In this document: one piece after another, positions 1 through 7,605 of the stretch
Numbering within the stretch: the stretch's first letter is position 1
How the letters are laid out: the number at the start of each line of letters is the position of its first letter
NCBI GenBank assembly: GCA_964550795.1
Contig: CAZKBH010000008.1
Location: 41,163 to 105,162 of the forward strand
Length of the DNA stretch: 64,000 nt
Reading direction: 5' to 3'
DNA from: M3007 sp964550795
GTDB lineage: Bacteria; Bacteroidota; Bacteroidia; Chitinophagales; Saprospiraceae
Notes under the pieces: generated by a model
The model's input: the letters and a program-made list of their open reading frames with translations, nothing else
What the model was told of the DNA's origin: nothing
Databases searched by the model: none
Translations under genes and position numbers: made by a program

Positions 1-348
1 AACCGTTTGAAGTGTTTTTTTGAACTGAAGGAATCGATCGTATGGAAAAGGTTGGCACGCCTTACCAATTTAATTTTAGATGTACCACGATTTTCTGATG
101 TCCTCCTCAAAAGAGGTTTTCTCAAAGCGCGACAAAGTTAAAAAAGGCATAGCCATTTGTGCAAACTTTTCGTGAGAAAGCCTGCAACCTGACAGTCAGG
201 TGCAAAAACAGTGCCTAACATAAGTATTGGGGGCACTAATTTTGTATAAAGCCGACAAATGAGCAATGTTTGCCCCAAAGGAAGGATTGAAGCCCAGCAG
301 AAACACTGGGGAATAACGGTTTGTTCACAAATTAAGCGGCATAGAAGC
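1..348. other. Intergenic stretch, no gene recognised
   Basis: No convincing protein gene is seen on either strand. The open frames here are short and lack recognisable motifs. The clearest structure is a 15-bp palindrome at 187-201 with 7-bp arms (ACCTGAC and GTCAGGT around one A), downstream of the response-regulator gene that ends at 349. It could be a weak hairpin or a protein-binding site. Confidence 0.4.
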
Positions 349-1011
349 TCAAACCAAGTGGTTCTCAAAGGCCATTTTGATGAGCGCGCCAGTGCTATTC
401 ACCCCTAATTTTCGCATAATATTTTTTCGGTGTACACTGGCAGTCTGATCGCTGATGAAAATACGTTCAGAAATTTCCTTGTTGGTCAATGCCTCTCCTA
501 TGAGTTTCAGAATCTCCATCTCCCGCCTTGTGAGCCCACTTTTTTGCGCGAATTCCTGCTCGGGAGAGCGATACATATCCGTGTTGTGAAGATGGTTAGG
601 TATCAATCCTTGCCCAACAAACGAGCGGCCCTCGGCCAATTCACCTACGGCTTGGATGAGTTCGTCCTCGGAACCGGATTTGAGCATGTAGCCATCCGCA
701 CCTGCCCTGAACGCGGCCTGGATATGCGTCGGATCAACCGAACCATTGAGTACGAGTACGCGGGTTTTGGCCCCGTGTTGTTTGACGGATGAAAGGATTT
801 TCAAACCTTCCGCATCCGGCAAATCAGGATCGAACAAGAAGAGATCTGGCTGTGAGTTGTCCAGATATTCGGCTACCTGAAATCCATTAATAGCCACTCC
901 CTTGATGTGGTAGGAAAAACGCTCGTCGCCATGACTGGACAACAACGAACGAAGACCTTCTACAAAGATCGGATGGTGGTCGGCGACAAGTATATCGAGA
1001 TGGCGGAGCAT
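349..1011 (-). CDS. NarL/FixJ-type DNA-binding response regulator
   Basis: A 220-aa two-component response regulator. The receiver domain spans residues 5-125, with an acidic-pocket Asp at 11 (VADHHP), the likely phosphoacceptor Asp at 61 (LFDPDLP) and a receiver-end Lys in MLKSG. After a linker comes a LuxR-type helix-turn-helix at about 155-215 (LTRREMEILKLI, ALTNKEISERIFIS, VHRKNIMRKLGV). The length is normal for NarL/FixJ proteins. The start is the ATG at 1011, directly before the first receiver strand. No histidine kinase lies next to it, so it appears to be an orphan or to be controlled from elsewhere. Targets cannot be predicted. It lies downstream of def and ruvX on the same strand. 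Confidence 0.9.
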   Translation of the reverse strand: MLRHLDILVADHHPIFVEGLRSLLSSHGDERFSYHIKGVAINGFQVAEYLDNSQPDLFLFDPDLPDAEGLKILSSVKQHGAKTRVLVLNGSVDPTHIQAAFRAGADGYMLKSGSEDELIQAVGELAEGRSFVGQGLIPNHLHNTDMYRSPEQEFAQKSGLTRREMEILKLIGEALTNKEISERIFISDQTASVHRKNIMRKLGVNSTGALIKMAFENHLV

Positions 1012-1078
1012 GATGTGTGGTGATTATTTAAACCACATCCTGCAACTTTTATACCATAACAAAAACTTGTAAGGTTTG

Positions 1079-1651
1079 CTAGCGTACGTTGAAGAACTTC
1101 ATTTTGTAGTCCGTTTTCACTCTTCCGGTGCGAATAGCGTCCAATCTGCGCTGAATAAGGCGTTTTTTGAGCGGTTTAAGCCGTTCTGTGAAAAGCATTC
1201 CCTCAATGTGATCGTACTCGTGCAGGATCACCCGCGCATTGATTCCACTGAACTCGGCTTCGTGTTCCTGAAAATTTTCGTCCTGCCAACGGATACGAAT
1301 TCCAGCTGGTCTTTCTACATCTCCGCGAATGTCCGGGATGCTCAAACAGCCCTCTTCGTAGGTCCAGGGTTTATCGGACTCAGACAGAATTTGAGCATTG
1401 ATAAACACCTGTTTGAAAGGGGTGTCCGTAGGCGAGATTTCGGATTCTTTGCGCTCCACCTGTTCGGTGTCAATGATAAAAAGCCGGATGCTGTGCCCAA
1501 TTTGTGGGGCGGCAATTCCGACCCCGTCAGCGTGGTACATCGTTTCCCACATATTGGTGATAAGCGCCTGCAAATCAGGGTGTTGAGCGTCAATTTCGAC
1601 GGCTATTTTTTTCAAAACGGGTTGCCCGTAGGCATAAATCGGAAGTAGCAT
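1079..1651 (-). CDS. def: Peptide deformylase
   Basis: A 190-aa metallo-hydrolase that removes the formyl group from the N-terminal methionine of nascent proteins at the ribosome. All three deformylase motifs are visible: GVGIAAPQIG (residues 43-52), EGCLS (100-104, metal-binding Cys102) and HEYDH (144-148, two metal-binding His and the catalytic Glu). The middle residues of the last motif are Tyr-Asp where HELDH or HEFDH is more usual. Length and motif spacing fit type I deformylases. The ATG at 1651 is right at the start of the family's N-terminal helix. It lies 107 bp downstream of ruvX on the same strand. Confidence 0.95.
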   Translation of the reverse strand: MLLPIYAYGQPVLKKIAVEIDAQHPDLQALITNMWETMYHADGVGIAAPQIGHSIRLFIIDTEQVERKESEISPTDTPFKQVFINAQILSESDKPWTYEEGCLSIPDIRGDVERPAGIRIRWQDENFQEHEAEFSGINARVILHEYDHIEGMLFTERLKPLKKRLIQRRLDAIRTGRVKTDYKMKFFNVR

Positions 1652-1758
1652 TGATACGGATGGTGTGGGTGATTTGGCAAGGCAAAACAGGTTGAAATCA
1701 TTTTGCGCTTAGAAGGGTGTTGATCGAACTTCTAACCGCTATAGTGCTTCACTAAAGT

Positions 1759-2181
1759 TCAGGCATTCCAGTAATTTTCTTCCATGTATTGTTCCAAAAT
1801 GAGGGCTGCTGCAAGTTTGTCAACCAAGGTTTTGTCGCGGCGTTTTTGTTTTTTAATGCCGCTTTGAAGGATGATTTTTTTGGCATCATTGGAGGTATTG
1901 CGTTCGTCTTGACGAATAATCTTTTTTTCCGGAAAAAGTTTTTGCAGACGCTTGGCAAATGCATCTACATGTGGTGCAATTTGGGCTGGATTGCCGTCCA
2001 TATGCAACGGAAGACCCAGCACAAAATGCTCCACATCCTCCTCCTTACAGTACTGTTGAATAAACTCCATAAGCTCCTGGGTCGGAACCGTGGTAAGCGC
2101 ACTGGCAATGATCTTCAAAGGATCTGTCACTGCAATCCCCGTGCGTTTTAATCCAAAATCGATGGCAAGAATGCGTCCCAT
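1759..2181 (-). CDS. ruvX: YqgF/RuvX family putative pre-16S rRNA nuclease (Holliday-junction resolvase fold)
   Basis: A 140-aa RNase H-fold protein of the YqgF family, implicated in maturation of the 16S rRNA 5' end and annotated historically as a Holliday-junction resolvase. The N-terminal strand MGRILAIDFG carries the catalytic Asp8, followed by the RTGIAVTD loop. The central FVLGLPLHMDG and late VDKLAAALILEQYM segments match the family. A longer reading frame opens at TTG 2193, but that codon lies inside a promoter-like -7 box (TACCTTTG on the minus strand at 2191-2198), so I take the ATG at 2181. The message would then have almost no leader. Confidence 0.9.
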   Translation of the reverse strand: MGRILAIDFGLKRTGIAVTDPLKIIASALTTVPTQELMEFIQQYCKEEDVEHFVLGLPLHMDGNPAQIAPHVDAFAKRLQKLFPEKKIIRQDERNTSNDAKKIILQSGIKKQKRRDKTLVDKLAAALILEQYMEENYWNA

Positions 2182-2190
2182 AAGCGGCTG

Positions 2191-2198
2191 CAAAGGTA
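2191..2198 (-). promoter_or_regulatory. Bacteroidota -7 promoter box of ruvX
   Basis: TACCTTTG on the minus strand matches the TAnnTTTG element used by the Bacteroidota primary sigma factor. Its end is 9 bp before the ATG at 2181, predicting a leader of only a few bases. Confidence 0.55.
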
Positions 2199-2267
2199 GA
2201 AAAACAAAAAAGCAAATTGCCTCGAATCGTATTCCTCGCCGGGATTCCTTTGTTTTTGCCTAAGTGG

Positions 2268-2441
2268 GGTTGTGTCAAAAGTCGGAGCTGGACAAACGTT
2301 ACCCTCGAGCGAAAAATTTAATTTCTTGTAATGCAAACTTCCCGAAAGTTTAAAACTTTCGGGAAGTTAAATTTTGCCAACAACAGAACATAATTTTGCG
2401 TAAATGTCTATCATTTGCACCTTTCGACTTTTGACACAACC
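2268..2441. repeat. 174-bp element bounded by 17-bp inverted repeats (MITE-like)
   Basis: The left end (2268-2284, GGTTGTGTCAAAAGTCG) is the exact reverse complement of the right end (2425-2441). Extending outward gives a 23-bp inverted repeat with one mismatch. The interior is A+T-rich and contains a 33-bp palindrome plus flanking AAATTTAA/TTAAATTT complementarity, so the whole unit could fold on itself. There is no coding capacity. Terminal inverted repeats, small size and an intergenic position suggest a non-autonomous mobile element. No target-site duplication was identified by eye. Confidence 0.5.
2336..2368. repeat. 33-bp palindrome, TTCCCGAAAGTTT family, copy 1
   Basis: Two 16-bp arms (AACTTCCCGAAAGTTT and its reverse complement) flank a single A. 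The same palindrome, differing in an outer base of each arm, recurs at 53755-53787. It lies inside the inverted-repeat element 2268-2441. It could act as a hairpin terminator, but its recurrence points to an interspersed repeat family. Confidence 0.7.
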
Positions 2442-2480
2442 ACACTTTTCCGACCTTCCAATTCACGCAATCCCGTTCCC

Positions 2481-2603
2481 ATGCTCCGATTATTTACTTT
2501 ACCCTGCTTTTTAGGTTTAACTACGGTACTTTTTGCCCACACACCACAAGATGCCATGGTGTATCAAGGAAAAAACAGGGTTTATCCAATGGTCATTCAT
2601 TGA
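2481..2603 (+). CDS. Possible 40-aa secreted peptide or truncated gene
   Basis: A short frame beginning MLRLFTLPCFLGLTTVLFAH resembles a signal peptide (basic start, hydrophobic core, Ala-His before a polar tail), but only about 20 residues follow before the stop. It may be the 5' remnant of a secreted-protein gene cut off by rearrangement next to the inverted-repeat element upstream, or a chance frame. No family is recognised. Confidence 0.25.
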   Translation: MLRLFTLPCFLGLTTVLFAHTPQDAMVYQGKNRVYPMVIH

Positions 2604-2626
2604 ACAGGCATTCGCCGGATGCGGCA

Positions 2627-3721
2627 CTAGGTAATGCGTTGCCCGCCAGGCAAAACCCGGATGAGTGAAATGGCCAAAAAAGTCAGGCTGGCAATCATGG
2701 TCGCCAGCAGCGGGGCAACCACTATTGGATAGGTCATGCTGTGCCAATAGCCCATTCTTCCCCACAAATCCATCACCAGCACGTGGGCGAAGTAGATGCC
2801 AAAACTGGCGGCGGTAAAATCGCGCTCAATATCCAGAAGTGGTCTGCGGTTGAAGGCTGTTTTGGCCAATAAAAACCATCCGATGGCTGAAATGGCCACA
2901 TTAGGTGTGAGATAATCGTAAAAAAAGACCTGGGTTTTGCCCGTGGCAAAAAAGGTATTGAGCACATAACTGGCCACCATGGTGCCAAGCGTACCCAACA
3001 CCACCAGGAGCAGCGGCGTATGGCGATGGATACGGAAAGCGGATTCGGTGGCAGGGCTGGTTTCATCCCGCAGCAAGACCCGATGGCCGAGGAAATACCC
3101 AAGCACGAATTAGCCGCAGTTGTTGGTGAAAAGTTCGAAGTAAACGCCCAGGTGGATTTGATAAAACGTTGCCAAAAATTTATAGCCCCAAGTGCCCAAG
3201 GCGCTGAGCGCAAAAAAATAGTAAAAATCACGGTCGGTGGCGGAGCGTACCCAGGGTCGCAGAATCGGGTAAACCAAATACAGACCTATAATAAGGTAGA
3301 TGAACCAGAAATGGTAGTGCACCGGCCCGGTCACGATGCCCTTGAGCGCCGCACCGATGCTGGCAGGGCTGCCTTTTGCCAAATACCCGTAAAGCGAATA
3401 CACCAGCATCCAAAAGACCGCCGGAATGACCACCCGGGAAAAACGCCTTTTTAAAAAAACGGGCAATGGGTAATCTTTTCCAAGCAGCAAATACCCGCTG
3501 AGCATCACAAACAGCGGCACGCCCGGGCGGGTGAGTGAATTCCAAAAATTGCCGCCCCACCACCACAGCCCATTAAAATCGCTGCCCTCGCCGTGGGCCA
3601 CGGGCGCAGCGGCGTGGATCAGGACAACCATAAAAGTAGCCAGATTGCGCAGCCGATCAGGCCAGGGATCGGGTGCTTTTACAGGCCTGGGAGGAACAGG
3701 GTCAGCGGGCTGTGCGTGCAT
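2627..3721 (-). pseudogene. Acyltransferase 3 family membrane protein interrupted by one in-frame stop
   Basis: Two frames, 3721-3110 and 3106-2627, are in the same phase and together make a roughly 364-residue acyltransferase 3 (OafA/WecH-type) protein, the usual family size. These proteins are multi-span membrane enzymes that acylate envelope sugars. The first part has the family opening RLRNLATFMVVLIHAAAPV and PLFVMLSGYLLL. The second part has the later helices. They are separated by a single TAA at 3110-3112, in the context NNCG-stop-FVLGYFLGHR. Homologues normally read GYFVLGY here, so a Tyr codon (TAT or TAC) has probably become TAA. Everything downstream remains intact, so the mutation is recent, a sequencing error, or read through. 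Confidence 0.8.
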
Positions 3722-3790
3722 ACTTGGAGTTTGACGGGCAGCAAGGTAGTATGTAAGTCATATTGATTCACCCGCCTGCGTTCAATTCAC

Positions 3791-3798
3791 TACTTTTG
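3791..3798 (+). promoter_or_regulatory. -7 promoter box upstream of SDR gene
   Basis: TACTTTTG, matching TAnnTTTG, ends 19 bp before the ATG at 3818 of the downstream dehydrogenase gene. Confidence 0.5.
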
Positions 3799-3817
3799 CC
3801 CAAAATTTCCACACATC

Positions 3818-4528
3818 ATGCAGCCTAAAACCGCAGTTATCACCGGTGCTACCAAGGGATTGGGGCGCTCCATTGCAGCAATTTTTGCCCAAAACGGATT
3901 TGATCTCTGCGTTTGCGCCCGCACTGAAGCAGATTTAGAAGCCATGGCGCAGGACTGGGCGCAGCAGTTCCCGCAGCAAAAATTGCACACCTTCGCTGCA
4001 GATGTGAGTAAAAAACCAGAAGTCCTCGAGTTTGGCGCCTTCATTCGCGACACCTGGCCGAAGCTGGATGTATTGATCAACAACGCAGGCGTTTTTTTGC
4101 CGGGTAAAATTTCCGAAGAACAGGAAGGAACCCTGGAATCTCAAATTGAAACCAACTTGTACAGTGCCTACCACCTCACCCGCTCCATTTTACCCTTGCT
4201 GACAAAAGAAGGGCACGGGCATGTTTTCAACATGTGCAGCATTGCAAGCTTCATGGCCTACCCGAATGGCGGATCGTACAGCATCAGCAAATTTGCCCTG
4301 CTCGGGTTCACCAAAGTGCTGCGCGAAGAAATGAAACCCAAAGGTGTAAAAGTGACGGCCATCATGCCCGGGGCGGCCTGGTCGGACTCCTGGCAAGGCG
4401 CTGATTTCCCCTTTGAACGCCTCATGCAAGCATCTGATGTGGCCAAGGCGATTTGGGGTTGCTATGATATGAGCGACGCGGCGGTGGTGGAAGAATTGAT
4501 CCTCCGGCCACAATTGGGCGATCTCTGA
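3818..4528 (+). CDS. Short-chain dehydrogenase/reductase
   Basis: A 236-aa classical SDR using NAD(P)H on an unknown alcohol or ketone. The nucleotide-binding loop TGATKGLG is at residues 9-16, NNAG at 88-91, and the catalytic residues are Ser141 (CSIAS), Tyr154 and Lys158 (YSISK). Length is typical. The conserved R at 36 in CARTEADL suggests NADP(H) preference, which is inference. The start is the ATG at 3818, next to the first beta strand. It probably forms a short unit with the thioredoxin-like gene 55 bp downstream, though no functional link is evident. Confidence 0.9.
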   Translation: MQPKTAVITGATKGLGRSIAAIFAQNGFDLCVCARTEADLEAMAQDWAQQFPQQKLHTFAADVSKKPEVLEFGAFIRDTWPKLDVLINNAGVFLPGKISEEQEGTLESQIETNLYSAYHLTRSILPLLTKEGHGHVFNMCSIASFMAYPNGGSYSISKFALLGFTKVLREEMKPKGVKVTAIMPGAAWSDSWQGADFPFERLMQASDVAKAIWGCYDMSDAAVVEELILRPQLGDL

Positions 4529-4583
4529 GCACGCCCGGTATCCAATACACCTTACCTCAAACTGGTCAATCATTTTTGCACAA

Positions 4584-5792
4584 ATGCAACTCGAAAAACT
4601 TCCCTTACCTGGGGCAACTGGCCTTTTTTACAAGGTACTCCGGAAAAGCACGCTCGTGTTAATCTCGTTACATTTTGCACACTTCCTCCCCGCGCAGGGC
4701 ATTCAATTTATACAGGGCAGCTGGGACGAGGCACTCGCCGAAGCTCGGGCACAAGGCAAGCCCATTTTTCTGGACGCCATGACTACCTGGTGCGGCCCCT
4801 GTAAAATGATGGCCCGGGAAGTTTTTACCAATCCGGACGTAGGTGCATTTTTCAACCAACATTTCGTAAACATTAAGCTGGATATGGAGCGCGGATCGGG
4901 CATCGAGGTGTCTAGCCGCTACAAAATCTGGTTGTATCCGACCCTGCTTTTTTTGGATAGTTCGGGCGCGGTACAACACCGTGCCGCGGGCTTTTATCAG
5001 ACTGATGCGTTCATTGAACTTGGGCAAACTGCGCTCGACCCCATGCGCAATCTAGCCTCTTTGGAACGGAAATATGCTTCGGGCAATCGATTTCGGGCGT
5101 TTTTGCTGGAGTATCTGGAGGCCAAAACAGCCGCCTACGACCCCGATGCCGGGCGTATTGCCAATGATTTTTTGAAAATGGAAGACGATCTCGGCACGCC
5201 CGAAAATATGGATTTGCTCATGCAACACATGGATGATCCGTATTCGAGAGGTTTTCAGTTTTTGCTCAAAAATCGGGCTGATTTTGAAGCAAAATACGGT
5301 GTACGCGAAGTAAAAGTCAAAATTGAAACCGTCTTTGAGACCTACCTGCAAAGTCACCCGGGTTTGCAACTGGGCGAGGTGCAACGTTTGTACGGCACCC
5401 TTTATCCCCAAGGTGGAGAGGCCCTGGCTTCCCGCTACCGATTGGATTATTACCGCCAAAAAAACGACGCCGAGAATTTCGCCCGATCAGCCATAGACCA
5501 CTACCAGCGTTTCCCGTCCGACGATCCGGACGAACTCAATGAGATGGCCTGGATTTTTACCGAAGAGGTGTCGGATCCCGACGTACTTCAATATGCCCTG
5601 GGCTGGTCGGAATTGTCTATTTTATTGCAAGAAAGTCATTACAACCAGTACACTTACGCCAAGTTATTGGCCAGAATGGGCAGAAAAAAGCCCGCCCGGA
5701 AAGCTGCACAGCGTTCGCTGGAACTTGCCAAAATGGCGGGCGAAGACACCCTGTTGATAGAGGAGTTGCTGGAATATTTGAAGCGGAAATAG
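4584..5792 (+). CDS. Exported thioredoxin-fold protein with C-terminal helical region
   Basis: A 402-aa protein. After a short polar N-terminus there is a hydrophobic export signal at about residues 20-38 (STLVLISLHFAHFLPAQG). A thioredoxin domain follows at about 40-160, with redox motif WCGPC (Cys70, Cys73) and the cis-Pro loop YPTLLFLD. The remaining 240 residues look alpha-helical, with a weak TPR-like end (YAKLLARMGRKKPARKAAQRSLELAKM). It should act in the periplasm as a thiol reductase or isomerase. Similar Bacteroidota proteins are annotated as thioredoxin family proteins without a defined substrate. It ends 9 bp from the convergent gene at 5802. Confidence 0.8.
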   Translation: MQLEKLPLPGATGLFYKVLRKSTLVLISLHFAHFLPAQGIQFIQGSWDEALAEARAQGKPIFLDAMTTWCGPCKMMAREVFTNPDVGAFFNQHFVNIKLDMERGSGIEVSSRYKIWLYPTLLFLDSSGAVQHRAAGFYQTDAFIELGQTALDPMRNLASLERKYASGNRFRAFLLEYLEAKTAAYDPDAGRIANDFLKMEDDLGTPENMDLLMQHMDDPYSRGFQFLLKNRADFEAKYGVREVKVKIETVFETYLQSHPGLQLGEVQRLYGTLYPQGGEALASRYRLDYYRQKNDAENFARSAIDHYQRFPSDDPDELNEMAWIFTEEVSDPDVLQYALGWSELSILLQESHYNQYTYAKLLARMGRKKPARKAAQRSLELAKMAGEDTLLIEELLEYLKRK

Positions 5793-5801
5793 CCCGATTT
5801 T

Positions 5802-6743
5802 TCATCGGTACATGGCACATTTTTCTTGCAGCATTTTGACTAGCTCCGGCTCGTTCAGCAGCCGTTGGTAGGTTTCGAAATTATGCCGCTCGTTCTCCTC
5901 GGGTGTTCTTTCCTGAAAGATAAAATGGGCCAAATTTGCCCAACCGGTCAATTCCGCAGTGGTAAATACCCGGCAACTGTTTCGCTCGCGGGAAACGGCG
6001 GGATGGTTCATCTGCTCTGCCTGAAACGCCAAAGACAAATAGGTCGTGATGGTACTCCGGGCGGGTTGAAAAAACTCTACCCGGTGCACCTGCGGATCGC
6101 TGGGCAGATAAATCGCTTCAAATTCGTCGCCCTCAGAGAGCGGAAAACCATTGGGCAATCGGATTGGGTTTGTTTTTTTGATCGTAAAATCGCCCTGCTC
6201 CATGAGCGTGTCGAGCGCGAGCAGGGAATAGGAAATTTTCTGAAGCTCGGGGTTGTCGCCCAGGACGAGGTGAAGCCGGGCCACCGTTCGTTTGCCTTCA
6301 GCGGAGAGGCGTTTCATGTTTTCCTTGCTGTATTTACTGACGACGCTCGTAGAAGCGATACGTTTGGCATCCTGCGCCTTCCCGAACCATCGCAGGCCAA
6401 CAAAGGCAATCAGCAGGACAATCAGCACCCCGCCACTCATCAGGGCCATGTATTTTCGGGTTTGGCTTTCTTCTGCCCGCCGGTCGCGGTTGCGGGGCGT
6501 ATCTACTTTTTTATTGACCCGAAATTCGTACCCGAAAACGCCGTCTTTTTTTTCAAGTATGACTTCAATGAGTTCATCTTCGATAAAGAAAGAGTACATC
6601 TTGCTGTCTTTGACCGAAAAATCAACCTGCATCACCTTCATATTGCAATGGATCATCACATGGCCCGAGCGTTCGCCGTGATACAGGCCCACCCTGTGGC
6701 GGCCACCAAAATCGTCCAGGAAAACCCAGTTCATTTGAGCCAT
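5802..6743 (-). CDS. Single-span membrane protein of unknown function
   Basis: A 313-aa protein not assigned to a family. Residues 1-80 form a compact, beta-rich domain (MNWVFLDDFGGRHRVGLYHG, then repeated short strands). Residues 81-98 are highly charged. A single membrane helix lies at 99-120 (ALMSGGVLIVLLIAFVGLRWF). Residues 121-313 form a soluble domain predicted on the other side of the membrane. A -7 box (TAAATTTG, minus strand) ends 5 bp before the ATG at 6743, which supports this start and suggests a leaderless message. It follows the MBL hydrolase gene on the same strand by 16 bp, so it could also be co-transcribed with it. Confidence 0.7.
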   Translation of the reverse strand: MAQMNWVFLDDFGGRHRVGLYHGERSGHVMIHCNMKVMQVDFSVKDSKMYSFFIEDELIEVILEKKDGVFGYEFRVNKKVDTPRNRDRRAEESQTRKYMALMSGGVLIVLLIAFVGLRWFGKAQDAKRIASTSVVSKYSKENMKRLSAEGKRTVARLHLVLGDNPELQKISYSLLALDTLMEQGDFTIKKTNPIRLPNGFPLSEGDEFEAIYLPSDPQVHRVEFFQPARSTITTYLSLAFQAEQMNHPAVSRERNSCRVFTTAELTGWANLAHFIFQERTPEENERHNFETYQRLLNEPELVKMLQEKCAMYR

Positions 6744-6748
6744 AATTG

Positions 6749-6756
6749 CAAATTTA
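6749..6756 (-). promoter_or_regulatory. -7 promoter box abutting start codon
   Basis: TAAATTTG on the minus strand, 5 bp from the ATG at 6743. At this spacing transcription would begin at or next to the start codon. Confidence 0.5.
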
Positions 6757-6759
6757 CCA

Positions 6760-7521
6760 CTACCATTCTACGACCAAACCGTCGTGTGCCAACCGGACAT
6801 TTTCAGGAAGTGTAGGATTCACATCCGCTGCTTTGCCCATTTGGTGACTCATGTGTATGAGCCAGGCGCGTTCGGGCACAAGTTTTTCCACTAGAGCCAG
6901 ACTCTCTTCGAGGTTCATGTGCGTGGGGTGTATATTATGGTGTAAGGCGGTTAAGATCAGGTACTTAACCCCTTCCAGCTTTTTTAATTCCGGCTCGGAA
7001 ATCGTTTTAACATCGGTCAGATAAGCCAGGTCGCCGAAGCGAAATCCTAAAATGGGTAAACGTCCATGTTCCACCTCCAGCGTCTGCACCACAATGTCGC
7101 CAAATTGCATTCGGGTGTCTTTGTCAATCTGCACCAATTCAATTCGCGGCAATCCGGGAATATTTTCCGTAAAAACATACTCGAATCTGCGGCGTACCTC
7201 ATGGGCTACTCGGGGCAAGGTGTACACCGACATGGCTTTGCCGGAGCGGAAGTTGAACGGGCGAATATCATCCAAGCCGATCACATGATCGTTGTGTTCG
7301 TGGGTCAGCAAGATGGCATCCAGGTGTTTGATACGATGCCGAAGCATTTGTTGGCGGAAATCCGGCCCGGCATCTACCAGAATATTGGTTGTGCCGTCAG
7401 ACACCAACGCAGCGCAGCGCAGGCGATTGTCGAGGGGGTCGGTGGAAGTGCACACCGGGCATTCGCAGCCGATGATGGGAACACCCTGAGAGGTGCCAGT
7501 GCCGAGCAGGATAATTTTCAC
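6760..7521 (-). CDS. MBL-fold metallo-hydrolase, PhnP-like
   Basis: A 253-aa metallo-beta-lactamase-fold hydrolase resembling PhnP and related phosphodiesterases. Evidence: the opening GTGTSQGVPIIGC, a Cys cluster (Cys19, Cys21, Cys24) as in PhnP's structural zinc site, the metal ligands HEHNDH at 74-79, and later conserved LTDVKTI and ALHHNIHPTHMNL segments carrying further histidines. PhnP proper acts on cyclic ribose phosphates in phosphonate breakdown, but no phn genes are nearby, so the substrate here is unknown. The start is GTG at 7521. A -7 box ends 5 bp upstream of it. Confidence 0.85.
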   Translation of the reverse strand: MKIILLGTGTSQGVPIIGCECPVCTSTDPLDNRLRCAALVSDGTTNILVDAGPDFRQQMLRHRIKHLDAILLTHEHNDHVIGLDDIRPFNFRSGKAMSVYTLPRVAHEVRRRFEYVFTENIPGLPRIELVQIDKDTRMQFGDIVVQTLEVEHGRLPILGFRFGDLAYLTDVKTISEPELKKLEGVKYLILTALHHNIHPTHMNLEESLALVEKLVPERAWLIHMSHQMGKAADVNPTLPENVRLAHDGLVVEW

Positions 7522-7526
7522 AGCAA

Positions 7527-7534
7527 CAAAGTTA
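7527..7534 (-). promoter_or_regulatory. -7 promoter box of MBL hydrolase gene
   Basis: TAACTTTG on the minus strand, 5 bp from the GTG start at 7521. This predicts a leaderless transcript. Confidence 0.5.
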
Positions 7535-7590
7535 GGGCGGCATTTGACAAAGGTGTAGAAGCCGCATCAGATTCCCGGCGAACGTTGTTG

Positions 7591-7598
7591 TAATTTTG
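7591..7598 (+). promoter_or_regulatory. -7 promoter box of the Big_5 lipoprotein gene
   Basis: TAATTTTG, 7 bp before the ATG at 7606. It is another box whose distance puts the transcript start at the start codon. Confidence 0.5.
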
Positions 7599-7605
7599 CA
7601 GCGCC

